Source: Robertmurraya dakarensis
GTDB taxonomy: Bacteria; Bacillota; Bacilli; Bacillales; Cytobacillaceae
Length of the DNA: 64,000 nt
Assembly (NCBI RefSeq): GCF_900156875.1
Contig: NZ_LT707409.1
Location: 1,208,961 to 1,272,960 of the forward strand
Direction: 5' to 3'
Shown: positions 8,580-16,951 of the stretch, piece after piece
Numbering within the stretch: the stretch's first letter is position 1
Layout of the letters: each line of letters begins with the position of its first letter
The notes under the pieces: model-generated
Databases searched by the model: none
Told to the model about the DNA's origin: nothing
What the model saw: only the letters and a program-made list of their open reading frames with translations
Made by a program: the position numbers and the translations under genes

Positions 8580-9806
8580 TTGTTAGAAACACTTCTGTTA
8601 AATTTTCTTTTTCTCTTATTGCCAATACTGTTTTTTGTTATATTTGAAAACAGTGTAAAATTTGTAAATAAGCCTCTAATGGCAATCATCTTAGCTCTGT
8701 CAATGATATTATGCATGTCCTATCCTATCCATTTGGAAAGTGGATTTATCTTTGATTTACGCTATATCCCTTTTATTTTCGTATCACTTTACGGAGGATA
8801 CAAATATGGTTTTCTCCTCCTCATTGTTCTCAATATCTATCGGTTTGTGATTGGTGGAGAGGGATTTGTAGAATCATTATTATTTTCCATTTGTATTTGG
8901 ATTCTTTTATCAATGAGCAAAGTTGAGTTTTTTCAGTCAAAAGCGCGTAATCGAATCGCTTATGCTGTATTTATGGCTTTTATCACAATGCTTCTTTATC
9001 TTTCTATCTTAAGCATGATGATCGATATAAATCGTGAGTTTTGGACACTTGCTGTAAATGCCCTTTTGACTCACGTTATCATGACGATGATTATTACATC
9101 ATTAATAGAAAAAATATATGCCAATACCAAGGCGCGCGAGGCTGTTGTTCAATCGGAGAGATTACAATTAATCAGTGAATTAGCTGCGAGTGTTGCCCAT
9201 GAGATCAGAAACCCATTAACGGTCACAAACGGCTTTTTACAGTTGTTAAGTCAATCGGATATAGCTCCAACGCAAAAAAGTTACGTCGATTACTCGTTGT
9301 TGGAGTTGAATCGAGCAGAAAGTATTATTAATGACTTTCTTGCCTTCTCTAAACCTCAATGTGAACATACAGAGAATACCGATTTAAAAGTTGAAACTGA
9401 GTATGCAAAAAATATTCTCCTTCCTTATGCCAATATGCATAAAGTCGATATCAAGCTTAGCTTCCATAATTCATTAAGGAAAGAACTTGATACAAACCAA
9501 CTGCAGCAATGTTTAATTAATCTTTATAAAAACGGAATTGAAGCAATGAAGGACAATGGCGGAGTATTATCCATTGATGTTTCTAGTCAGAGGAACAGTA
9601 TTATTCTTAAAATTAAAGATACTGGAACTGGAATGAACCAAGATGAAATGTCCCTTTTAGGTAAACCGTATTATTCTACTAAAAAAGAAGGAACGGGTCT
9701 CGGGATGTTAATGGTGTACAGTACCATCAACAAGCTGAATGGAAAAATAGAGGTAGAAAGTAAAAAAGGAATAGGGACCACTTTTACGATCACCATTCCC
9801 GTATAA
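8580..9806 (+). CDS. Membrane sensor histidine kinase, KinB-like
   Basis: N-terminal five to six membrane helices of the 5TM-LYT sensor type (RYIPFIFVSLYGGYKYGFLL) fill residues 1-180. A HisKA dimerisation domain follows, with the phospho-acceptor histidine in SVAHEIRNPLTVTNGFLQLL near residue 207. The ATPase domain shows the N box INLYKNGIEAMKDNGG, DTGTGM and GTGLGM. This arrangement matches sporulation phosphorelay kinases such as KinB; no response regulator gene is adjacent, which also fits. I prefer TTG 8580, nine nt after AAGGA. An in-frame ATG at 8562 has no good binding site. A terminator follows. Confidence 0.88.
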   Translation: MLETLLLNFLFLLLPILFFVIFENSVKFVNKPLMAIILALSMILCMSYPIHLESGFIFDLRYIPFIFVSLYGGYKYGFLLLIVLNIYRFVIGGEGFVESLLFSICIWILLSMSKVEFFQSKARNRIAYAVFMAFITMLLYLSILSMMIDINREFWTLAVNALLTHVIMTMIITSLIEKIYANTKAREAVVQSERLQLISELAASVAHEIRNPLTVTNGFLQLLSQSDIAPTQKSYVDYSLLELNRAESIINDFLAFSKPQCEHTENTDLKVETEYAKNILLPYANMHKVDIKLSFHNSLRKELDTNQLQQCLINLYKNGIEAMKDNGGVLSIDVSSQRNSIILKIKDTGTGMNQDEMSLLGKPYYSTKKEGTGLGMLMVYSTINKLNGKIEVESKKGIGTTFTITIPV

Positions 9807-9855
9807 GGGGGCACTTGAGGAAGACCTTATTGCCAACTCAAGGCGCCCTTTTTTT
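9807..9855 (+). terminator. Terminator after the sensor kinase gene
   Basis: GGGC-CTTGAG pairs with CTCAAG-GCCC with one mismatch inside, followed by TTTTTTT. Confidence 0.85.
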
Positions 9856-9857
9856 AT

Positions 9858-11708
9858 TCATTGCCTTGGATCATTTAAAGTAACTTTCGTTGACTTCTTT
9901 GTTTTCTTTTCAATACCATCTGAAAATACGTTTTCTAGATAATCTTTCGGCATAATACAATCAAGACACGCTTCTGGTGTGAGAACTAATTCCAAGGTCA
10001 CCTTGTCTTCTTCAGCAGAGGTGACTATAATATCATATCCATCGGTTTGAAACCCTGGCCGGAAGGTTCTTAAAACTTCTTCCGCTGCTTGTTTCAAGTT
10101 GAGATGAGTGCTATTCTCAATGGCCCTTGTTGTCACTTTTGACCTGGTGAAAGTCCCCATAACAGCACTATGTTCTCCATAGCCCCCCGCGTGCACTATG
10201 ACAATATCTTCTGGATTCTTCGCAATATAAACTACCTTTTTCCCATTTTTATCAACGATGCAGTTTGATTTCCATGCTTGAATGGCTTCAATCGTTTTAG
10301 CATCAAAGGTGTCAAGATCTACTCTTGCTTTCTTCCATAATACTTCTCTGATCTTTTGTTTGTTGTAGCCTTTTTCACTGAGCATTTTTGCATGTACAGG
10401 ACTAATGACGATGACTGGCTGCATTTCAAAAATTAAAAAGTTTGAGGCAGTTAACAACAATACATCGGTGAGCTCGTCAAGGTAGATCTCAGCATTGCTA
10501 CCTAAGTGGATGACGTTGTAAGGTGCAGTGGTCGCAGCAACGGTAACGGTGCTTTGATCTTTAGCAAACCCTCTTTCGACATGAAGTGATTCCCATGGAC
10601 TTTCTTCCTCGAATTCAGCAATACAAGCAGTGTACTTTGCCGGATTTCCTAGAGTGGACATATCACCTATTCCAGGTCTGGCTCCGCCGATATTAAATAA
10701 CATTAACCGAACAGCCCGCCCAATTGTTGCATTCGCGTGCCAGCCGGGACCAAACAATCCGATTCCGCTATGAATTCCCAGTTCTTTACGAGCTGGACCA
10801 TTGACAATGACCATCGGACCTGCAGGGTTAGTAGTCGTCTGAACTCCGTATAGGTTAAAGTCTTTATCAAGCATGGCTTCAACGGTTGTCAGCATCAACT
10901 CAAAATAGTCTGGTGAGCAGCCAGCCATAACACAGTTGACTGCGACGTTTTCAACCGTAGTTTCACGCCAGAAAGGCGGCATAAGACCGATCACTTCATT
11001 GGGATCTCGCTTCGTTTTCGCTAGCATTCTTTCAACTCGTTCAACAGTTGGAGGAATAACCGGAAGCCCGTCTGTCCAGTCGTTTTCAACAAAATACGAA
11101 TTAATTTCATCAATGTTATCGCTTTCAAACTCAATGAACTTTCCAATTGAACCTGTCACGTACTCATCCAGTGTGGAAGGTGATAACAACCCATCTACAA
11201 CCTGTTGGAAAGCTGCCGTTAAATGCTGATGGGCCTGCTCTTTTTTTATCCCTCCCATTGGGAAAGGTACTTCAACCTTGGCAAGACCTTTACATCCCTT
11301 TGCTTCAGCTTCAAACTCTGCCAACTTAATAAACACATCGGAAATGATAGTGGCGGTTGGCAGTCCCCTCTTTTCAAGCTCTATGCTATCGTGGACACTC
11401 CACGATGTACACGACCCTCAATCACCTAATGACACGACAGCAGCATCATATCGTTCGCTGACAATTTGTTCAATTAACTCCTTGGGAGCGGGAAAGCTTG
11501 CATTCTCTTTTTCGAAAAGTATATATTCTTGAATACCATGATTTTCTTTTAAAAGTTCGCCTGCCTTTAAAAGGACTTCTGCTGCATTGGCCTTTTTATT
11601 ACTAAAAAGAGCGATTCGCTTTCCAGTTAGTTCAGAAAGCTTTGGTGATAATCCTGTGTTCTCTTGATCCTGAACTCCGTTTGCGACAGGTACATATACT
11701 TTTATCAA
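9858..11708 (-). CDS. UGSC-family selenoprotein (in-frame TGA read as selenocysteine)
   Basis: Two frames split by a single TGA at 11420-11418 form one protein of 616 residues. Around the codon it reads AAVVSLGD-U-GSCTSWSVHD, the Sec-Gly-Ser-Cys motif that names the UGSC family, with Sec at residue 97. The downstream frame is open for 520 more codons. The N-terminal domain (KRIALFSNKKANAAEVLLKA to about residue 150) carries the redox motif. The rest (NDWTDGLPVIPPT, GPGWHANATIGRAVR, LFNIGGARPGIGDM) is a second conserved region of unknown chemistry. TTG 11708 has AGAGGTGAT at good spacing. A perfect hairpin follows the TGA at SECIS distance. The reaction is not known. Confidence 0.9.
11388..11420 (-). 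promoter_or_regulatory. Predicted bacterial SECIS element of the UGSC gene
   Basis: After the UGA and an 11-nt spacer, the mRNA has AUCGUGGA-GUG-UCCACGAU, a perfect 8-bp stem (11406-11388). The apical loop starts 18-19 nt after UGA and has a G in its first two positions, fitting the bacterial SECIS description. Confidence 0.8.
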
Positions 11709-11729
11709 TTCTATCACCTCTATTTATTT

Positions 11730-11743
11730 ACTGAATTTTCAGT
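11730..11743. promoter_or_regulatory. Short palindrome between promoter and start of the UGSC gene
   Basis: ACTGAA and TTCAGT form 6-bp arms around two T. It lies just downstream of the predicted transcription start, where a repressor could bind. No regulator can be named. Confidence 0.3.
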
Positions 11744-11754
11744 TAACTAATAAA

Positions 11755-11783
11755 AGTTTAAACCACTCGGCGTTTTATGTCAA
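11755..11783 (-). promoter_or_regulatory. SigA-type promoter of the UGSC gene
   Basis: On the minus strand TTGACA (11783-11778) and TAAACT (11760-11755) are 17 nt apart, about 40 bp upstream of the ribosome binding site. Confidence 0.6.
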
Positions 11784-11917
11784 CACATACCCCATTGCAG
11801 GAACATATTGCGAGTAATATGATTACGAATTCACAGCGGAACTTTGAATAACATAATCCAGCCTAAATATTTTTCATGAAGAAGCTTTTTCCGTCCATAC
11901 TAGTGATGAGGTGAAAG

Positions 11918-13177
11918 ATGTTGCTGAAGACAGACAGACTAATTGATCAAATTCGTAATCATGCTGTACCTTTTAAAAGTAAGTCCGATCTCGAACCATT
12001 AATAAAGAGTGCGGCAAAAGCAAAATACATATTGCTTGGTGAAGCAAGTCATGGCACTAGTCAGTTTTATACCACTCGTGCTGAGATGACAAAAGAATTA
12101 ATCGAGCAGCACCAATTTTCTTTTATTGCTGTTGAAGGTGATTGGCCATCTTGTTATGAAGTCAACCGCTTCATTAAAGGATTAGCACCTGAGTACAGCA
12201 ATGCACAAGAAGTGCTGACAAAAGCGTTCAACCGCTGGCCTTCTTGGATGTGGGCAAATAAAGAGATTCTTGAACTAGTTGAATGGTTATATCAATATAA
12301 TCAAACACATCAAGAGAAAAAGGTTGGTTTTTACGGGCTTGACGTGTATAGTCTTTGGGAATCAATGGACGCGATCATCGAGTACTTAAAACAAATCGAT
12401 TCCCCTGTTCTTGAAAAAGCGCTTGAGGCGGTTAAATGCTTCGAACCATTTAATCGGAAACCTGAAATGTACGGGGTTTCGGCTGCTTTTTATGGAGAGG
12501 ATTGCATGGAAGAAATTCTAGAACTTCTATACACAATCCAAAAAAATAAGGAAATACGCCATGATGATCCCGAAACAGCGCTTAATGTAAGAATCAATGC
12601 GATTGTGGCTGCTAATGCGGAACATTATTATCATACAATGGTTACAAACGATAATGAATCCTGGAATATTCGGGACCGGCATATGGTCGAAGCACTTGAA
12701 TATATTTCTGATTATTATAAGTCTGATGCTAAAGGAATTATATGGGAACACAACACCCATATCGGAGATGCTCGTGCAACGGATATGGCTAATGAAGGAA
12801 TGGTAAATGTCGGTCAATTGATGCGCGAGAAATTTGGGCCTGAAAATGTTTTTAGTATAGGATTAGGTACTTATCAAGGCAGTGTCATTGCTGCGAAAAA
12901 CTGGGGTGACCCTGTTGAGATCATGACTGTTCCTAAAGGAATTGAGGGCAGCTGGGAGGAAGCTCTTCATCTTGCAAATCCAAGCAACCAGTATTTGATA
13001 TTCACCGATGAGAACAAAGAGCTCTTTAACTTTGAGATTGGTCATCGTGCGATTGGTGTTGTCTATCAACCAGAATACGAACATTTCGGAAATTATGTAC
13101 CTTCCCGCCTTTCCGAACGATATGATGCTTTTATTCATATTGATCAAACAAACGCATTGTCACCATTGTCATATTAA
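11918..13177 (+). CDS. Erythromycin-esterase-family protein
   Basis: A 419-residue protein of the erythromycin esterase superfamily, which includes true macrolide esterases and many Bacillus members of unknown substrate (such as B. subtilis YbfO). The family's active-site segments are visible: LLGEASHGTSQFYTTRAEMT near residue 45 with the conserved Glu and His, AVEGDWPSCYEVNRFI, and the later IIWEHNTHIGDARATDM with its histidine. There is no signal peptide, so it is cytoplasmic. ATG 11918 follows GAGGTGA by only three nt; the next codon TTG is a possible start. It is divergent from the UGSC gene. Resistance cannot be inferred from sequence alone. Confidence 0.88.
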   Translation: MLLKTDRLIDQIRNHAVPFKSKSDLEPLIKSAAKAKYILLGEASHGTSQFYTTRAEMTKELIEQHQFSFIAVEGDWPSCYEVNRFIKGLAPEYSNAQEVLTKAFNRWPSWMWANKEILELVEWLYQYNQTHQEKKVGFYGLDVYSLWESMDAIIEYLKQIDSPVLEKALEAVKCFEPFNRKPEMYGVSAAFYGEDCMEEILELLYTIQKNKEIRHDDPETALNVRINAIVAANAEHYYHTMVTNDNESWNIRDRHMVEALEYISDYYKSDAKGIIWEHNTHIGDARATDMANEGMVNVGQLMREKFGPENVFSIGLGTYQGSVIAAKNWGDPVEIMTVPKGIEGSWEEALHLANPSNQYLIFTDENKELFNFEIGHRAIGVVYQPEYEHFGNYVPSRLSERYDAFIHIDQTNALSPLSY

Positions 13178-13204
13178 AGATTGCCCTTACCCAGAACGAG
13201 TGGG

Positions 13205-13243
13205 AGCCTGATACCCGAATAAAATTGAGCATCAGGCTTTATC
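13205..13243 (+). terminator. Terminator after the erythromycin-esterase-like gene
   Basis: AGCCTGAT and ATCAGGCT form an 8-bp stem with an 18-nt loop, followed by TTATC. The T-run is weak. Confidence 0.55.
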
Positions 13244-13666
13244 TCACTCAGTAATCTTTTTAAACCTCTCAACTTGACCACGGATCTCTCCTTCAGGATT
13301 TTGCACTGTGTGAACATTTACATACGCTTTCTCCTCTCTCATCAAATCTACTAAAGTTTCAAACGATTTCCCCTCCAATGGGCCAACAAGATCTTCAGCC
13401 GTAATAATTCCATCTACCATACCTCTTGTTACACTAATTCCAGGATGTATGGGACCAAAAAGAAAAGCGACGACTGGTCCATTCTCCCCTCTTTCACCTA
13501 AATGGATATGTGCCTCGGTAAAATTGTTGAGTTGATTAAGAACTAGCCGAAAACCCATCCTTTTATCATTGCTGCTAACTTTAAACTTGGCTAACCCAAA
13601 AGCATTCGTGGATACTGCCGGAACTTCCTGAGACCCACTTAGTCTTGCGAAAAATAGCTTACTCAT
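13244..13666 (-). CDS. CHRD-domain protein
   Basis: A 140-residue protein that is one CHRD domain, a beta-sandwich first seen in chordin and widespread in bacteria. The typical features are present: FFARLSGSQEVPAVSTNAFG at the start, the central AHIHLGERGENGPVVAFLFG and the C-terminal AYVNVHTVQNPEGEIRGQV. No signal peptide is seen, unlike many secreted CHRD proteins, so it may act inside the cell or in the spore. AGGAGG sits six nt before ATG 13666. It has no obvious operon partner and its function is unknown. Confidence 0.88.
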   Translation of the reverse strand: MSKLFFARLSGSQEVPAVSTNAFGLAKFKVSSNDKRMGFRLVLNQLNNFTEAHIHLGERGENGPVVAFLFGPIHPGISVTRGMVDGIITAEDLVGPLEGKSFETLVDLMREEKAYVNVHTVQNPEGEIRGQVERFKKITE

Positions 13667-13818
13667 ATTAGTCCTCCTAAAGAATTCCTATTATAAGCAT
13701 TCTATTTTTCATCGGGCAAAGTGCTTGTACGAATATCATTAGTTTAGGGAGCATGTACCTTGTAACTGTACCTAATTGTTTCGATGAAGTCTTTGCGAAG
13801 GCTATTTATCCAAATTTA

Positions 13819-13852
13819 AAGACAGGGTGGTTTTCTCCCTGTCTGTTTTTAA
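13819..13852. terminator. Hairpin terminator
   Basis: GACAGGG and CCCTGTC pair around a 9-nt loop, followed by TGTTTTTA on the plus strand. On the minus strand the T-run is TTTAAATTT, just after the small zinc protein gene. Confidence 0.6.
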
Positions 13853-13853
13853 A

Positions 13854-13994
13854 TTAAAAAAACGTTTTTATAATTTCTTCTTTGTTATGACAGTCCTTGC
13901 AAATATATTCGATGTCTAGTGCCCCCTCTCGAACAATATGTTTGGTTTCTTTATGACAGTTTTCACATAGCCTTTGTTCTGTAATTTCTAACAT
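13854..13994 (-). CDS. Small zinc-ribbon-like protein of 46 residues
   Basis: The translation starts MLEITEQRLCENCHKETKH and contains two CxxCH motifs (CENCH at residues 10-14 and CKDCH at 32-36), the layout of a small zinc ribbon. AAGGAAGGTGG precedes ATG 13994 by about eight nt, and a hairpin terminator follows the stop. It starts 136 bp before the divergent four-helix protein gene. The role is unknown; small zinc ribbons of this size often bind nucleic acid or a protein partner. Confidence 0.65.
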   Translation of the reverse strand: MLEITEQRLCENCHKETKHIVREGALDIEYICKDCHNKEEIIKTFF

Positions 13995-14129
13995 CGCAAT
14001 GTCCACCTTCCTTTATATTGGTAGCGTTTGAATCAAAAGAATAGTTTATTCGCACTGTTGATTCATTTCATTTTGAATAATTTTTCACAAACAGCAGAAT
14101 ATATGGTTAAAAATGTAGGAGATACCAAT

Positions 14130-14555
14130 ATGAATAAAAAAGTAATTAATGAATTAAATAACTTCCTTGAAGGAAATTTCATGGCGATACATGCCTATGA
14201 TCAATATATCCATGAAATTGAGGACACTGAAATTAAGCAATTACTGCAAAAAATACAGGATAGTCATAAGCAGCATGCCAACATCATTGCTAGAAGAATT
14301 CAAGACCTTGGCGGCGTACCAGCGAATGATGTAGGCTTGAAAGGAAAAATGGTTGAATGGATGAAAAATTTGACAGAATCCACTAAAGGAAATGATGATA
14401 TTCTGAAGGATGCCCTTGTCGGAGAGAAACGAGGAATTGAAATCTCAAAGGAACTTGTAAAAGGTGATTTAGATCAGGAAAGCTTAGAACTGGTGCAGAA
14501 GATACTAAGTCATGATGAGGAACATGTGGAACAGTTAAATAGATTGCTTCATTAG
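14130..14555 (+). CDS. Four-helix-bundle protein of the PA2169/DUF2383 type
   Basis: A 141-residue all-helical protein. MNKKVINELNNFLEGNFMAI starts the first helix, and conserved acidic and histidine residues follow (AIHAYDQYIHEIED, KIQDSHKQHANIIARRI, LSHDEEHVEQLNRLL), like a ferritin-like bundle. The family has no settled function; the H/E pattern would allow metal binding. ATG 14130 has GGAG at seven to eight nt. The frame is open back to 14028, but those residues are atypical and lack a binding site. Confidence 0.78.
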   Translation: MNKKVINELNNFLEGNFMAIHAYDQYIHEIEDTEIKQLLQKIQDSHKQHANIIARRIQDLGGVPANDVGLKGKMVEWMKNLTESTKGNDDILKDALVGEKRGIEISKELVKGDLDQESLELVQKILSHDEEHVEQLNRLLH

Positions 14556-14718
14556 TTCATACAAACGGATATATATTATGCAATATTTTTCTAAATATAT
14601 TTACAATTCTAAAAATATGTATTATTATTGTATTATAAGAATAATCAAACAAATTAAAGAAATTGCATTTTCTTTTAATAGTATTTTCAAAAAAATTTAT
14701 AAGAAAAGGGATATGATC

Positions 14719-14886
14719 ATGAGAAAACAACTACTTAACATGAGAGCATTAATCAGCGCAAATAAGAAAGAAATACTAGGAAACAAAAAGGAAATTGCAC
14801 GGATTGAAAAACAAATCGATGACAAACATGTGCGAAAATTACAAGCCTTAAGGAAAAGAGACAATAATTCTTTAGCCATTGATTAA
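14719..14886 (+). CDS. Small basic protein, FbpB-like
   Basis: A 55-residue, highly charged helical protein: MRKQLLNMRALISANKKEIL, then GNKKEIARIEKQIDDKHVRK. The core NKKEIL...EIARIEKQIDDKHV resembles the Fur-regulated basic protein FbpB of Bacillus, which helps spare iron together with the FsrA small RNA. I found no convincing Fur box in the AT-rich 150 bp upstream, so iron regulation is not shown. ATG 14719 has AAAAGG nine nt upstream. A strong terminator follows. Confidence 0.6.
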   Translation: MRKQLLNMRALISANKKEILGNKKEIARIEKQIDDKHVRKLQALRKRDNNSLAID

Positions 14887-14930
14887 TAGTATTGCTTTTT
14901 GATTTTACCGAAATAGAGTATAACATTCCG

Positions 14931-14984
14931 CAAAAGCCATTATTGAATTATAAATTCAATAATGGCTTTTGCTATGTTTTTTTA
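14931..14984 (+). terminator. Strong terminator after the FbpB-like gene
   Basis: CAAAAGCCATTATTGAAT and its exact complement form an 18-bp stem with a 5-nt loop. A run of seven T lies shortly downstream. Confidence 0.85.
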
Positions 14985-15150
14985 AGCTTTTTCCTGTTTT
15001 AATATTCTCCAATTACCGTCGAAGCTGGACATACTTTAAAGACATCTTAGAGTTTCCCCAACTTAATTTCACGCATGTATAGCATTACGGGTTATGGTAT
15101 ATTAGAATGTTAATAGGTACATAGAAACCACCTTGAAAGGATAATTTGTA

Positions 15151-16440
15151 ATGTCAGATACTAAAGCATTAGAAAGCCAGCCAGTTTGGCTGCAAACCTA
15201 TATAGATTCACCTGAAAAGCTGCAACAATTATATAAGCGGACCTTAATTATTGTGGTCATTTCACAAATTTTTGGAGGAGCAGGGCTCGCTGCAGGGATA
15301 ACGGTCGGTGCATTGCTTGCGCAAGAGATGCTCGGAACGGATAGTTTTGCGGGACTGCCAATAGCGCTATTTACATTAGGCTCAGCCGGTGCTGCATTAA
15401 TCGTTGGACGCATGTCCCAAAAATTCGGCCGCCGTTTAGGGCTTGCAGGAGGTTTTCTAACAGGGGGTGTTGGAGCCGTTGGAGTTGTCCTCTCAGCGGT
15501 ATCGAACAATATTTTCTTTCTGTTTGTCTCATTATTAATCTATGGTGCTGGTACAGCTACCAATTTACAAGCACGCTACGCGGGTACAGACCTGGCTAGT
15601 TCGAAACAGCGGGCAACGGCTGTCAGCATTGCCATGATATCAACGACCTTTGGTGCGGTTGCAGGACCTAATCTTGTTGAGCCGATGGGACAATTTGCCA
15701 CTGCAATGGGACTCCCTGCTCTCTCAGGTCCGTTCATTCTAGCTGCTGCCGCATATATTGTCGCTGGGCTGGTACTTCTAGCACTGCTTCGCCCGGATCC
15801 GCTCATTGTCGCACAGGCCATGCTGCATGTCAGCCAAAACAACAAGGATAGTTTGGCTGCGGATAATCCTAATTTGCAAGTATCCAATCAACGAGGCATT
15901 GTGTTCGGCGCTGCGGTGATGGTGTTAACACAGTTTGTAATGGTTGCAATTATGACCATGACGCCTGTTCATATGGGCCACCATGGACATGGCCTAAAAG
16001 AGGTCGGCATGGTCATTGGCTTCCATATCGGTGCGATGTACCTTCCTTCTCTATTAACCGGCATTCTTGTTGATAAAATCGGCCGGAATGCGATGGCAAT
16101 TGCGGCAAGCGTTACACTGCTTGGTGCTGGAGCATTATCTGCATTTGGTCCCGCTGATTCGATCCCTGTCTTGGTCATCGCACTTTCGCTGCTCGGAATT
16201 GGCTGGAATTTCGGCTTAATTAGCGGTACCGCCATTCTTGTTGATGCAACAACCATTAAGGACCGTGCCAAAACGCAGGGCTCTGTCGATGTACTCATCG
16301 CTTTGTCCGGAGCAACAGGCGGGGTGCTTTCTGGAGTAATTGCAGCCCAATCGAGCTACGCTGTACTATCGCTGGCAGGCGGGGTACTTTCGCTGATTTT
16401 GATCCCAGTACTATTTTGGTCTCGGCGTGAAAGAACTTGA
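15151..16440 (+). CDS. Major facilitator superfamily transporter
   Basis: A 429-residue inner-membrane transporter with about twelve helices in two halves. The MFS loop 2-3 signature appears as GRMSQKFGRRLGLAGGFLTG, with a shorter counterpart in the second half (GILVDKIGRNAMAIAAS). A short soluble N-terminus precedes helix 1. A central loop rich in Asn and Asp (SQNNKDSLAADNPNLQ) separates the halves. ATG 15151 has AAAGGAT. The codons look more GC-rich than in adjacent genes, which may reflect acquisition, though hydrophobic composition also contributes. The substrate is unknown and no regulator is adjacent. Confidence 0.85.
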   Translation: MSDTKALESQPVWLQTYIDSPEKLQQLYKRTLIIVVISQIFGGAGLAAGITVGALLAQEMLGTDSFAGLPIALFTLGSAGAALIVGRMSQKFGRRLGLAGGFLTGGVGAVGVVLSAVSNNIFFLFVSLLIYGAGTATNLQARYAGTDLASSKQRATAVSIAMISTTFGAVAGPNLVEPMGQFATAMGLPALSGPFILAAAAYIVAGLVLLALLRPDPLIVAQAMLHVSQNNKDSLAADNPNLQVSNQRGIVFGAAVMVLTQFVMVAIMTMTPVHMGHHGHGLKEVGMVIGFHIGAMYLPSLLTGILVDKIGRNAMAIAASVTLLGAGALSAFGPADSIPVLVIALSLLGIGWNFGLISGTAILVDATTIKDRAKTQGSVDVLIALSGATGGVLSGVIAAQSSYAVLSLAGGVLSLILIPVLFWSRRERT

Positions 16441-16458
16441 TTTGAGTAAAAAATACTA

Positions 16459-16500
16459 GACGGATATCCGTAAAATTCGGCTGATATCCGTCATTTTTTC
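16459..16500 (+). terminator. Terminator after the MFS gene
   Basis: GACGGATAT and ATATCCGTC form a 9-bp stem with a 16-nt loop, followed by ATTTTTTC. Confidence 0.8.
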
Positions 16501-16509
16501 CCATCATAT

Positions 16510-16920
16510 CTACTGTGGCATGGAAAAGTAAATATTGTAGTTTTTCATTAAAGGGACTATTTCTCTATATTTATGTGATACTTTCATAAACAAATCTCTG
16601 TTTCTTGTATCTAATGCATTATCTACGAGAAAACCTAAATAATATTTTTCTAACTCTAAATCTAGTAATGATTGTAACTGATTTGATTCCATAGCATTTT
16701 CCAGATTCTTAATATAAACAAACATTTTTTCTTTGTTATTGATGACAATGAGGATGTACCAGCCGATTCCACAAATGAATTTCCCTTGATTTCTAACCTT
16801 CACAATGTCGCCTTTCTTCAATTTCTGTATAGAGCGAATTGCGTTCTCTTTTTTATAACCGTAATGGATACACTCTACCCTTATTCCATCAGAATCTGTC
16901 ACCATGAAATACGATCCCAT
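16510..16920 (-). CDS. IDEAL-domain protein
   Basis: A 136-residue protein. Residues 1-80 form a small beta-rich region (MGSYFMVTDSDGIRVECIHY, KKGDIVKVRNQGKFICGIGW). The C-terminal 45 residues (LLDLELEKYYLGFLVDNALDTRNRDLFMKVSHKY) match the IDEAL domain, a short helical module named for its I-D-E-A-L pattern and known from Bacillus YpiB-type proteins. ATG 16920 has AGGAGG five nt upstream. The frame runs back to 16992 into the preceding gene, but that part is not needed. The upstream gene ends 31 bp before this start, so the two are probably one operon. Function unknown. Confidence 0.7.
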   Translation of the reverse strand: MGSYFMVTDSDGIRVECIHYGYKKENAIRSIQKLKKGDIVKVRNQGKFICGIGWYILIVINNKEKMFVYIKNLENAMESNQLQSLLDLELEKYYLGFLVDNALDTRNRDLFMKVSHKYREIVPLMKNYNIYFSMPQ

Positions 16921-16951
16921 ACGCTCCTCCTCGAAGGTGTACTTTTTTATA

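Noticed and set aside
9858-11336. Separate 492-residue gene starting at GTG 11336
   Set aside because: No ribosome binding site lies there. The upstream frame joins in phase through a TGA at a UGSC motif with a SECIS-like hairpin.
15198-16507. Long open frames antisense to the MFS gene
   Set aside because: They are shadows caused by codon bias in the transporter gene and lack ribosome binding sites and family similarity.
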